This document shows, one piece after another, positions 1 to 6,361 of a stretch of DNA of 16,180 nucleotides (position 1 is the first letter of the stretch; each line of letters opens with the position of its first letter). A program made the position numbers and the translations under genes. The stretch comes from Anaerolineales bacterium (GTDB lineage Bacteria; Chloroflexota; Anaerolineae; Anaerolineales; Villigracilaceae), in assembly GCA_029933275.1 (NCBI GenBank), contig JAOZOM010000016.1:1-16180 (forward strand), given 5' to 3'. The notes beneath the pieces were generated by a model. The model ran no database searches. It was not told where the DNA came from and saw only the letters and a program-made list of their open reading frames with translations.

Positions 1-1
1 A

Positions 2-637
2 GCCCTCACACAATCACACGAAGCGCGTATGCACATCATGGACGAAATGATGAAGGTTATCAAGACCCCACGTCCTGAAATGAAGAACCACGTCCCGCGT
101 GTAACCACCGTGACAATCCCCGTCGAGAAAATCGGCGCAATTATCGGACCCGGCGGCAAAACCATCCGTGCCATTCAAGAAGAAACCGGCGCACGTCTTG
201 ACATTGAAGATGATGGCACCGTTTACATCTCTGCCGCCGATGGCGAAAGTGAAGCCGCTGCCCGTGCTCGCGTTGAAGGTCTCACCGAAAGTGCCGTTCC
301 CGGACGTATCTACACTGGTCGCGTTGTGCGCGTCGTAGACTTCGGCGCGTTTGTCGAAATTCTGCCCAATATGGACGGACTTGTTCACATCTCACAATTA
401 GACACAGTTCGCATCAACAGCGTTGAAGATGTCGCCAAAGTTGGCGATGAAATCACCGTCATGGTCACCCAAATTGATGCGGGCGGAAAAATCCGCCTCT
501 CCCGCAAAGCCGTTCTCGAAGGCTGGTCACTTGAAGAAGCTAAAGCCAACGACCAACCTCGTGGCGGCAACCGCAACAATAATCGCGGACGTAGCAACAA
601 CGACCGCAATCGTGGGCGCAACAATAACAGACGATAA
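2..637 (+). CDS. pnp: Polynucleotide phosphorylase, C-terminal part (5' end outside window)
   Basis: This is the 3' part of a polyribonucleotide nucleotidyltransferase gene, the phosphorolytic 3'-5' exoribonuclease of mRNA decay. The frame is open from base 2, so the gene begins upstream; about 211 residues are visible. Counting from the Met at base 29, a short helical stretch leads into a KH domain (about 23-88) with the GPGG RNA-binding loop at 40-43, then an S1 domain (about 90-165; GRIYTGRVVRVVDFGAFVE start, GLVHIS motif). KH followed by S1 at the C-terminus is the PNPase arrangement. The catalytic RNase PH domains lie outside the window. The last ~27 residues are a low-complexity tail of Arg, Asn and Gly, probably an extra basic RNA-binding tail. 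A terminator follows 25 bases after the stop. Confidence 0.95.
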   Translation, partial: ALTQSHEARMHIMDEMMKVIKTPRPEMKNHVPRVTTVTIPVEKIGAIIGPGGKTIRAIQEETGARLDIEDDGTVYISAADGESEAAARARVEGLTESAVPGRIYTGRVVRVVDFGAFVEILPNMDGLVHISQLDTVRINSVEDVAKVGDEITVMVTQIDAGGKIRLSRKAVLEGWSLEEAKANDQPRGGNRNNNRGRSNNDRNRGRNNNRR

Positions 638-660
638 GAAATCTCTCTCTTAAAAATCAA

Positions 661-690
661 AGCGGGCGGCCAAAAGGTCGCCCGTTTTTA
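661..690 (+). terminator. Intrinsic terminator after pnp
   Basis: A 9-bp GC-rich stem (663-671 with 676-684, one G-U pair) with an AAAA loop is followed by five T residues at 685-689. It lies between the pnp stop and the MFS start and should end the pnp transcript. Confidence 0.9.
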
Positions 691-705
691 GTATCAAAAG
701 AAATC

Positions 706-1923
706 ATGCTCATAAAACTCCGAAAAACTTACGATCGCTACCCCAGTCAATTCTGGTTACTCGCAGGCGGTATGTTCATCAGTATGCTCGGTGCGACCAT
801 GATCTGGCCCTTCCTACTCATCTACGTCAGCAAACGCCTCCAGATGCCCCTCGTCCAAATCGCCACACTGATGACAATCAACGCCATTTTCGGAGTAGCC
901 TTCACCTTTATAGCAGGACCTCTCACGGATAAATTCGGGCGTAAATGGATCATGATTGCCGGTCTGCTCATCAACGCTATTATTTACCTCTTTATGATAC
1001 GCGCCGATACCTATCTATCCTTCGCCATTCTAATGGCATTGGCTGGCTCCGCAGGTCCACTCTACCGCATCGGAGCCGATGCCATGATTACAGACCTCAT
1101 CCCCGAAATAAAACGTCTTGAAGCCTTCGCTTTAATCCGCATAGCAAAAAACATCGGCGTTTCACTAGGACCCGCTATCGGAGGCATTCTCGCCTCAATT
1201 TCTTACAGTATTACCTTTAGCATCGCCGCGGCGGGGATGGTCTTTTTCGGCACTTTACTCATATTTTTCGCAAAAGAAACACTCCCTACTCAAAGAAACA
1301 CACGAAAAACCACATCAAACTCCCCCAAGCTAGGCTACAGCTACATTTTGCATGATAAAGCCTTCGTAGCTATGATTGCTATTTACTCCTTCGGATGGAT
1401 TACCTCTGCGCTCATGTGGATTATGCTCCCCGTTTATGCTAACCAAAATTATGGCATTCCCGAAAATATCTACGGACTAATCCCCACCACCAATGCCTTA
1501 ATCGTTATTTTCTTTCAGGTATTTGTTACCAAGAAGACAAAACGCTTTCGCACGCTCCCAATGATGGCTCTGGGGATGGCATTTTATGCACTTGGCACAG
1601 GAAGCGTTGCTCTTGGTCACGATTTCTGGGGATTTTGGTTGAGCGTAGTCATCATCACCATCGGTGAACTAATTATCGTCCCCACCTCCAGTGCCTATGT
1701 TGCCAATCTCGCCCACCCCGATATGCGCGGTCGCTATATGGGCATCTACAACCTCGCCTGGAGCTTTGCCCGCGGAGCGGGACCGCTAATGGGCGGATGG
1801 TTAAGTGATGCTTTCGGCGCAACCTCTATCTGGTACGGCGGATTAATGGTCGGGACGCTCTCAACCCTCGGCTTGCTCCTCCTCTCCATGCGCGAGACGC
1901 GAGAAAAAACAATTGCCCTTTAA
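706..1923 (+). CDS. Major facilitator superfamily transporter
   Basis: A 405-residue inner-membrane transporter of the MFS, with about 12 hydrophobic segments and the usual two six-helix halves separated by a polar loop (about 190-212). The loop between TM2 and TM3 has the MFS motif A (GPLTDKFGRK, 71-80), and TM5 has a GVSLGPAIGG stretch (151-160) like the antiporter motif C, which points to drug/proton or other proton-coupled export. The second half has a PDMRGRYMG loop (338-346) before TM11. The substrate cannot be read from the sequence. The ATG at 706 has only a weak purine-rich RBS (AAAAGAAA) and lies 17 bases after the pnp terminator T-tract. I see no good promoter in that gap, so expression may depend on read-through or on a weak promoter overlapping the terminator. 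Confidence 0.85.
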   Translation: MLIKLRKTYDRYPSQFWLLAGGMFISMLGATMIWPFLLIYVSKRLQMPLVQIATLMTINAIFGVAFTFIAGPLTDKFGRKWIMIAGLLINAIIYLFMIRADTYLSFAILMALAGSAGPLYRIGADAMITDLIPEIKRLEAFALIRIAKNIGVSLGPAIGGILASISYSITFSIAAAGMVFFGTLLIFFAKETLPTQRNTRKTTSNSPKLGYSYILHDKAFVAMIAIYSFGWITSALMWIMLPVYANQNYGIPENIYGLIPTTNALIVIFFQVFVTKKTKRFRTLPMMALGMAFYALGTGSVALGHDFWGFWLSVVIITIGELIIVPTSSAYVANLAHPDMRGRYMGIYNLAWSFARGAGPLMGGWLSDAFGATSIWYGGLMVGTLSTLGLLLLSMRETREKTIAL

Positions 1924-1948
1924 CTTACCTCCCAAAATACCCTATAAT
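1920..1948 (+). promoter_or_regulatory. Candidate sigma70 promoter for the small membrane protein gene
   Basis: A perfect -10 box TATAAT at 1943-1948 is preceded by a 17-base spacer and a -35-like TTAACT at 1920-1925 (4 of 6 matches to TTGACA). The -35 overlaps the MFS stop codon. The predicted start near 1955 would give a leader of about 20 bases containing the AGGAGG at 1962-1967. Confidence 0.55.
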
Positions 1949-1974
1949 GTCCATATCATATAGGAGGCTCTCCC

Positions 1975-2298
1975 ATGTTTATTCTTCTACTTGCAGGTAT
2001 TCTCACCTTAATCTACGGCGCACTAATCGCCTTTATCGCCCTTAAAAAAATGCGTAAACAGATTCTCTCCCCAAATCAAGCCGCCACAATCGGTTTCACT
2101 GGTCTCATCATCATGTTTTCCGCGTTGTTCATCCCCTTCCGCATCCCCTCCGCCTTCTACGCCCTCCTAATAGGATTAGTCGCCATGCATCTCCTCACTC
2201 TCAAGAATGAAAAATTCACATCCAAAGAACATACAATGCGACTGGTCACTTCCGTCATCATCCTCGTTATGGCTTTTGTAGGCATTTTTATCGCCTAA
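1975..2298 (+). CDS. Small four-helix membrane protein, unknown function
   Basis: I do not recognise this 107-residue protein. It has four hydrophobic segments (about 2-23, 37-53, 58-74 and 88-106) joined by short charged loops, including a KKMRK cluster after TM1. No catalytic or binding motif is visible and there is no separate signal peptide. The start is well supported: AGGAGG at 1962-1967 lies 7 bases before the ATG, behind its own candidate promoter. It follows the MFS gene by 51 bases on the same strand, so the two may be co-expressed, but a link in function is only a guess. Its TAA overlaps the stop of the convergent murE. Confidence 0.75.
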   Translation: MFILLLAGILTLIYGALIAFIALKKMRKQILSPNQAATIGFTGLIIMFSALFIPFRIPSAFYALLIGLVAMHLLTLKNEKFTSKEHTMRLVTSVIILVMAFVGIFIA

Positions 2299-3869
2299 TT
2301 TTGCGTTGGTAAATAAGGCATTTTTTCCCCCGCCACGCCCAAAAATTCGGCTAAAGCAGAACGGGTCGCGATTTTATCATCCCACGCATACTCGGTTTCG
2401 CCAAAACACATCGACTGCTCATGCCCTTTTCCACATATTAAAACGACATCCTCTGGATTCGCCAACTGCAAAGCAAAACGGATTGCCTCTCCCCGATCCT
2501 CTATCCGCCAGAAAGACTCGTTCTCCGTACCGCCCTTGTCAATTACCCCGCGTGCCATCTCCAACAGAATCTCCCCAAGAGACTCGGTGCGCGGATCCTC
2601 CGCCGTCAAGATGGTTAAATCTGCTAATTCTGCGGAAGTTTCCGCCATCAAGCGGCGTTTTTTTTTGTCTCGCAATCCCGCTGAGCCAAAAAGGGCGATA
2701 ATGCGCCCTTTCGTCATCTCACGAGTGGATTCTATCGCCATTTTCAACGCGTTTGGCGTATGAGCAAAATCTACAATCACGGTGAAATTTTGCCCTAAAT
2801 CAATCCGCTCCATTCTGCCGGGGATACCCTCGAGGGAAGAAAGTCCATTTGCGGCAATTTCGGGAGAGATTCCAAGTCCATAAACCGCAGCAGAAAACGC
2901 AGCGAGGGCATTGGAGATATTGTAAGAGCCAACTAGGTTTATTTTGGTGGGAACTGCGTAAGGGCTAAATTCCTTACTACGAGGGGATTTTCCAATAATC
3001 GTAAAATCAATTCCATCGGGGAGATATTGCACATCCATCGCGCGGAGATCGGCAGATGCATCCATCCCGTACGCAAGTTTCGGGACACGCGCGAGGCGGG
3101 AGAGATAGTCGAAGGAAGAATCGTCTCGGTTGAGAATCGCTATTGGGCGGGCATCCCGTCCTTTGTCCACTGTATCTGCCAGACTCTCAAATAAACGTCC
3201 CTTTGCGGCTCTGTAGGCTTCGTAGGAACCATGATAATCGAGGTGCTCGTGGGTGATATTTGTGATAATACCGATGTCAAACTCGCAGGCATCGACGCGA
3301 TATTGCGCCCAGCCGTGCGAGGTGGTTTCGAGGACAACATGCGTCAGTCCGGCAGCGCGCATTTGAGCGAGATAGCGTTGGGTATCGAGGGCATCGGGCG
3401 TGGTAACATGAAAACCGGTATCAAGGACTTGGTCACCGATAATGGCATTGACGGTGGAAATCATGCCCACTTTTAGCCCTGCTTCAAGCAAAATTTGGTA
3501 GAGGAGGTTGGTCGTAGTGGTTTTCCCATCCGTGCCGGTAATACCAATCATGGTGAGATGGCGAGCAGGATAGTCGTAATATGTCGCGGCAAGATACGCA
3601 AGAGATTGGCGCGCATTTTCGACTTGGATATAGGGGAGGGGTAAATCAGTGATTTCCTGCTCACCAACAATGGCGGCCGCGCCCTTTTCGATGGCGTTGG
3701 AGATATATCGATGCCCGTCAAAATACTCGCCAGAGATGGCAACGAAGAGGTCTCCTGGTTCTACTTTGCGAGAATCGAAAGTGATTTTATTAATTTTTTG
3801 CTCGGAGGGCGTACCCGCGAGGATTCTTAGAGGAAATTCAGAGAAGAGTTGAGAGAGGGTTTTCATCAT
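2295..3869 (-). CDS. murE: UDP-N-acetylmuramyl-tripeptide synthetase (MurE family)
   Basis: Cytoplasmic ATP-dependent Mur ligase that adds the third, diamino, residue to UDP-MurNAc-L-Ala-D-Glu in peptidoglycan synthesis. Its 524 residues follow the family order: an N-terminal UDP-substrate domain (1-105, FDSRKV at 31-36); the ATPase domain with P-loop GTDGKTTT (112-119), TTPDA (156-160), ETTSHG (181-186) and HEHLDYHG (207-214); the Lys at 223 that is carbamylated in MurE enzymes; and a C-terminal domain with GKGHE (480-484). The segment that reads the diamino acid is EDPR (424-427), not the DNPR of diaminopimelate enzymes, so the third amino acid is uncertain. Two ATG codons (3869 and 3866) are possible starts and neither has a clear RBS. 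The gene lies 12 bases beyond the atp terminator and converges on the small membrane gene with overlapping stops. Confidence 0.88.
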   Translation of the reverse strand: MMKTLSQLFSEFPLRILAGTPSEQKINKITFDSRKVEPGDLFVAISGEYFDGHRYISNAIEKGAAAIVGEQEITDLPLPYIQVENARQSLAYLAATYYDYPARHLTMIGITGTDGKTTTTNLLYQILLEAGLKVGMISTVNAIIGDQVLDTGFHVTTPDALDTQRYLAQMRAAGLTHVVLETTSHGWAQYRVDACEFDIGIITNITHEHLDYHGSYEAYRAAKGRLFESLADTVDKGRDARPIAILNRDDSSFDYLSRLARVPKLAYGMDASADLRAMDVQYLPDGIDFTIIGKSPRSKEFSPYAVPTKINLVGSYNISNALAAFSAAVYGLGISPEIAANGLSSLEGIPGRMERIDLGQNFTVIVDFAHTPNALKMAIESTREMTKGRIIALFGSAGLRDKKKRRLMAETSAELADLTILTAEDPRTESLGEILLEMARGVIDKGGTENESFWRIEDRGEAIRFALQLANPEDVVLICGKGHEQSMCFGETEYAWDDKIATRSALAEFLGVAGEKMPYLPTQN

Positions 3870-3872
3870 CTA

Positions 3873-3901
3873 ATAATAACAAAAAAAGGTTTTGATGTCT
3901 C
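3873..3901 (-). promoter_or_regulatory. Candidate murE promoter inside the atp terminator
   Basis: On the minus strand GAGACA (3901-3896, matching the GACA half of TTGACA) is followed by exactly 17 bases and TATTAT (3878-3873, 5 of 6 matches). The predicted transcription start, near 3866, falls on the second ATG of murE. The -35 box sits in the loop and arm of the terminator hairpin. No other promoter room exists between the atp terminator and murE. This is a pattern-based guess. Confidence 0.35.
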
Positions 3902-3917
3902 CATCAAAACCTTTTTA
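3881..3917 (-). terminator. Intrinsic terminator of the atp Fo operon
   Basis: A 15-bp perfect stem (3883-3897 with 3902-3916) with a 4-base loop. Read on the minus strand it ends in seven T residues (3887-3881). It lies 17 bases after the atpF-H stop and closes the operon before any F1 gene. The plus-strand reading also has a short T-run, so it may work in both directions. Confidence 0.88.
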
Positions 3918-3934
3918 AATTCAAGATATAAAGT

Positions 3935-4669
3935 CTAGCGCATATTTTGGCGTAAACCTTCGAGTTTACCAGCAACCGAATCATCTACGACTTTGTCACC
4001 AACTTTGATGACCAATCCACCGAGAATGGCAGGATCAACATCGAAGGATACGGTTTCTGCACCGGTTTTCGCAAGCACATCTGTTTTGACAGTATCTTGC
4101 TCTGCATCAGTTAGCGGCAATGCACTGGTGATTACAGCAGAATCGCCTTTGAAATCTGCATCTTCCAAGACGGCAACTTTACCGTCTTTGACACCCGCAA
4201 AGAAATCGCTCAGGAGAGCGTGCTGACGTTTTTCGTTAAGAGCTTCACCAACCAATTTCTGCGCACCGGCAATCGCAAGGGCAGCAACTTGCCCTCGAAG
4301 ATCGCCAAGCATTTGATTGCGCTCTGCTTCAATATCTGCGAGAGCTTTTTCTTTTGCTTTGGCGGCTTCTGCTTCTGCGGCGGCTTTCACATCAGCACCA
4401 GCAGATTGAGCGCGCTCAGTTGCCTCGCTAACGATTTTGCTGGCTTCTGCTTGTGCATCCGCTTTGATTGTGGCGGCTTCTTCTTCGGCATTAGCGCGAG
4501 CTTCTGCAGCGATACGGGCATCTTCCATACCCTGCGCAATAGCCTCACGACGTTTATCAAGTGTGGTCAAAAGAGGGAGATATACCCACTTTCGCAAAAC
4601 GACAAATAAGATAGCAAAGTTGAATATCTGAACAAAGAGATATCCGAGATTAAGACCTAACGCTTCCAT
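3935..4669 (-). CDS. atpF: ATP synthase b subunit fused to the delta C-terminal domain
   Basis: Peripheral stalk protein of F-type ATP synthase, 244 residues. One N-terminal membrane helix (about 9-27) is followed by a long Ala/Glu/Lys-rich coiled coil (about 30-155), as in subunit b. Residues about 176-244 then match the C-terminal domain of subunit delta, including the VDPAILGG (211-218), IKVGD (221-225) and VVDDSV (227-232) signature. Standard b is about 156 residues and delta about 177. This fusion has no room for the delta N-terminal helical bundle that grips the alpha subunits, so that part is missing or encoded elsewhere. Full-length b-delta fusions are known in mycobacteria; this one is shorter. 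AGGAG (4679-4675) lies 5 bases before the ATG. It is the last gene of the operon and is followed by a strong terminator. Confidence 0.9.
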   Translation of the reverse strand: MEALGLNLGYLFVQIFNFAILFVVLRKWVYLPLLTTLDKRREAIAQGMEDARIAAEARANAEEEAATIKADAQAEASKIVSEATERAQSAGADVKAAAEAEAAKAKEKALADIEAERNQMLGDLRGQVAALAIAGAQKLVGEALNEKRQHALLSDFFAGVKDGKVAVLEDADFKGDSAVITSALPLTDAEQDTVKTDVLAKTGAETVSFDVDPAILGGLVIKVGDKVVDDSVAGKLEGLRQNMR

Positions 4670-4696
4670 TGAGGCTCCTTTTCCATTTCATCCAGA

Positions 4697-4933
4697 CTAA
4701 AGAACAAAAAGCATCAGAAACGCAATAACGAGACAATAAATTGCGATAGCTTCCGAAAAAGCAATCCCAAGAATCATATTCGTGAAAAGCGTATCGTAAA
4801 GGTCTGGGTTACGAGCCATACCACCCATTGCACCCTGAACACTCAAACCAATCCCTATGCCGCCCCCAAGCGCACCAATCATCGAAAGTCCTGCGCCAAT
4901 AAATTTGGCAGCTAAAACAATATCACTAGCCAT
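4697..4933 (-). CDS. atpE: ATP synthase Fo subunit c
   Basis: Proteolipid of the Fo rotor ring, 78 residues, two membrane helices. Helix 1 contains the tight-packing glycine run GGGIGIG (23-29); the polar loop is ARNP (40-43), where F1 gamma and epsilon contact the ring; helix 2 carries the ion-binding carboxylate Glu61 in FSEAIAIY. Numbering matches E. coli c, where the residue is Asp61. The position where sodium-type rings have Gln is Ile28, and Ala62 replaces their Ser/Thr, so the ring should carry protons. GGAGG lies 9 bases before the ATG. The gene sits between atpB and atpF-H with a 119-base upstream spacer, unusually long for this cluster. Confidence 0.96.
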   Translation of the reverse strand: MASDIVLAAKFIGAGLSMIGALGGGIGIGLSVQGAMGGMARNPDLYDTLFTNMILGIAFSEAIAIYCLVIAFLMLFVL

Positions 4934-5052
4934 GTGTTACGTCCTCCATATATTTAGATATTTCGGGCGGGTCATGCCGCCTCTGAGTGGACAGAAATTT
5001 AGTTATCCGCTCTGCGGGTTAATTTCACATCCGTTGAATATTTTATTCTTAA
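4934..5052 (-). other. Long atpB-atpE spacer with small hairpins
   Basis: This is the longest gap within the atp operon. On the minus strand it holds a 5-bp GC stem with a 6-base loop (GGCGG and CCGCC, 4981-4966) and a weaker CCGC/GCGG hairpin, with AT-rich sequence before and between them. There is no T-run to make it a terminator. It may tune processing or translation of atpE, which is needed in many more copies than the other Fo subunits; this is inference. Confidence 0.35.
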
Positions 5053-6012
5053 TTAGGCTTCTTCGTGTTCTCCACCATGTCCTGCAGCTGCTTGAGCCAT
5101 AAAGACAAGTGTTAACATTGCGAAAACGTACGCCTGAATTGCACCAATCCCGAATTCAAAGGTCAAAAGCATGGATTGTACAAAGACCGGGATCATCGAA
5201 CCAACAAGGAAGAGTAGCACACTTCCTGCAAATACATTACCAAATAAACGGAAGGTAAACGAAAGAATTTTAGAGAATTCTGAAATAATCTCCAGAAGAC
5301 CAACCAGTAAATCCATTACACCGAGAAATGGTTTCGAGAAAAGCTCATGCGTATTGAGGAATTTACCGAAATAGCCCATGCCCTGATATTTGATACCGAT
5401 GACCTGAGTCATCACAACAGAAATCAGAGCCAATGCCGCAGTAAAGTTCAAATCGGTGGAAAGGGTACGAATATAAGCAGTCAGATTATAAGCACCATGC
5501 CCTTGTACAAGAGCCACAACACCCGGAATGAAAGTTTCCATCGTAGCATAGCCATGCTCCGAGTGTTCTAAAATCCCGATGCTGTCTACCCCTGGAATTA
5601 ATTCCATCCAGTTCGCTACAATTACGGTAATGAAAATTGTTGCAAACCACGGGAAAATCGTTTTTGTCGCTTTTCCGCCTGATTTTTCTACCATATTGTA
5701 GAGCGTTTCTGTGATTGCTTCCGCTGCACCTGCAAAACCGCCTTCGGGCAAAAGTGAACCTTTCTTAGCGGCACGCATAAAGGGCAAAAAGAACATGATG
5801 ATAAGCACATCCATAATCAACATTGCGACTATCGTATTTGTTACATAGAAATCGCCGAATAAGGGTGTTTCGGATATGCGTTCTGGTGCAACTTGAATAT
5901 GTGGCTGAATTGGAGCATACATTTTCGCAAAAACTATCCCCAAAATAATGAATAGTAATACGAACCAACGATTTACTCCATATCGCCATTTACGAGTCTC
6001 TTCCAATGGCAT
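5053..6012 (-). CDS. atpB: ATP synthase Fo subunit a
   Basis: Integral membrane stator subunit that forms the proton half-channels against the c-ring. From the ATG at 6012 it has 319 residues. TM5 carries the essential arginine in FRLFGN (Arg255, equivalent to E. coli Arg210), and the last helix has the conserved glutamine in AIQAYVFAMLTLVF (Gln293, equivalent to Gln252). An open frame continues upstream to 6135, but that part overlaps atpI out of frame and is not like subunit a. The AGGAGG (6018-6013) touches the ATG at 6012 with no spacing; an in-frame TTG at 6006 has the ideal 6-base spacing and may be the real start (317 residues). Either start overlaps the 3' end of atpI, so translation is probably coupled. 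The C-terminus is His/Glu-rich (HGGEHEEA). Confidence 0.95.
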   Translation of the reverse strand: MPLEETRKWRYGVNRWFVLLFIILGIVFAKMYAPIQPHIQVAPERISETPLFGDFYVTNTIVAMLIMDVLIIMFFLPFMRAAKKGSLLPEGGFAGAAEAITETLYNMVEKSGGKATKTIFPWFATIFITVIVANWMELIPGVDSIGILEHSEHGYATMETFIPGVVALVQGHGAYNLTAYIRTLSTDLNFTAALALISVVMTQVIGIKYQGMGYFGKFLNTHELFSKPFLGVMDLLVGLLEIISEFSKILSFTFRLFGNVFAGSVLLFLVGSMIPVFVQSMLLTFEFGIGAIQAYVFAMLTLVFMAQAAAGHGGEHEEA

Positions 6013-6319
6013 CCTCCTTTTGTAATCTTGCTTTTTGACGAGCTTCAAACTCTTTTTTAAATTTGTCGGTTGCTTTTCTTGTAACAAAAAACATAACAAC
6101 CAAAGCAATTGGAATGCTGGCGACCAGCATTCCAATTGTTATCCACGGGCGTGTGCCGAAATAGGTATCCAGCCAAAGCCCAATAAAAACCGAGGCTAAT
6201 AAAATCAACAAGGTCAAGCATCCCACCTGCCCCACAAGACCAATAATGGTCATGTTAAGAGCTGTTTGTCGGGGAGGGCTTTCCATTGTCTTTTCTTGTT
6301 CTAATTCTTCCATAGTCAC
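5990..6319 (-). CDS. atpI: AtpI/AtpZ-like ATP synthase assembly protein
   Basis: A small membrane protein of 109 residues at the head of the Fo genes. A charged N-terminus is followed by two membrane helices (about 26-50 and 58-80) joined by GLWLDTYFGTRPW (47-59), a signature of the AtpZ/AtpI family (ATPase_gene1). The tail is basic and highly charged. Family members are thought to help assemble the c-ring or to carry magnesium or calcium, and are usually the first gene of atp operons, as here. The frame starts with GTG at 6319; an ATG two codons later (6313) may be the real start. Neither has a Shine-Dalgarno sequence. The promoter just upstream predicts a transcript that begins only a few bases before the start codon. 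Its end overlaps atpB. Confidence 0.8.
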   Translation of the reverse strand: MTMEELEQEKTMESPPRQTALNMTIIGLVGQVGCLTLLILLASVFIGLWLDTYFGTRPWITIGMLVASIPIALVVMFFVTRKATDKFKKEFEARQKARLQKEDAIGRDS

Positions 6320-6328
6320 AGTCGGGTG

Positions 6329-6357
6329 ATTATATCAAAGGCTCTAGGGTTCGTCAA
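6329..6357 (-). promoter_or_regulatory. Near-consensus sigma70 promoter of the atp Fo operon
   Basis: TTGACG (6357-6352, 5 of 6) and TATAAT (6334-6329, 6 of 6) are separated by exactly 17 bases on the minus strand. The -35 starts 5 bases after the nuoN stop. The predicted start near 6322 is about 3 bases from the GTG and 9 from the ATG of atpI. No terminator separates nuoN from this site, so nuo read-through should add to its output. Confidence 0.75.
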
Positions 6358-6361
6358 TTCA

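Noticed and set aside
2306..2701. 131-codon plus-strand frame inside murE
   Set aside because: It is an antisense shadow of murE, with Pro/Arg-rich low-complexity product and no RBS.
4220..4609. 129-codon plus-strand frame opposite atpF-H
   Set aside because: The Cys/Phe-rich product is what the Ala/Glu-rich coiled-coil codons give on the opposite strand.
4697..4933. Sodium-type c-ring
   Set aside because: Ile28 and Ala62 occupy the places of the Gln and Ser/Thr that bind sodium, so proton coupling is more likely.
6013..6135. Upstream extension of atpB to a Met at 6135
   Set aside because: The extra 41 residues overlap atpI in another frame, are unlike subunit a, and no RBS lies at 6135, while one lies at 6018-6013.
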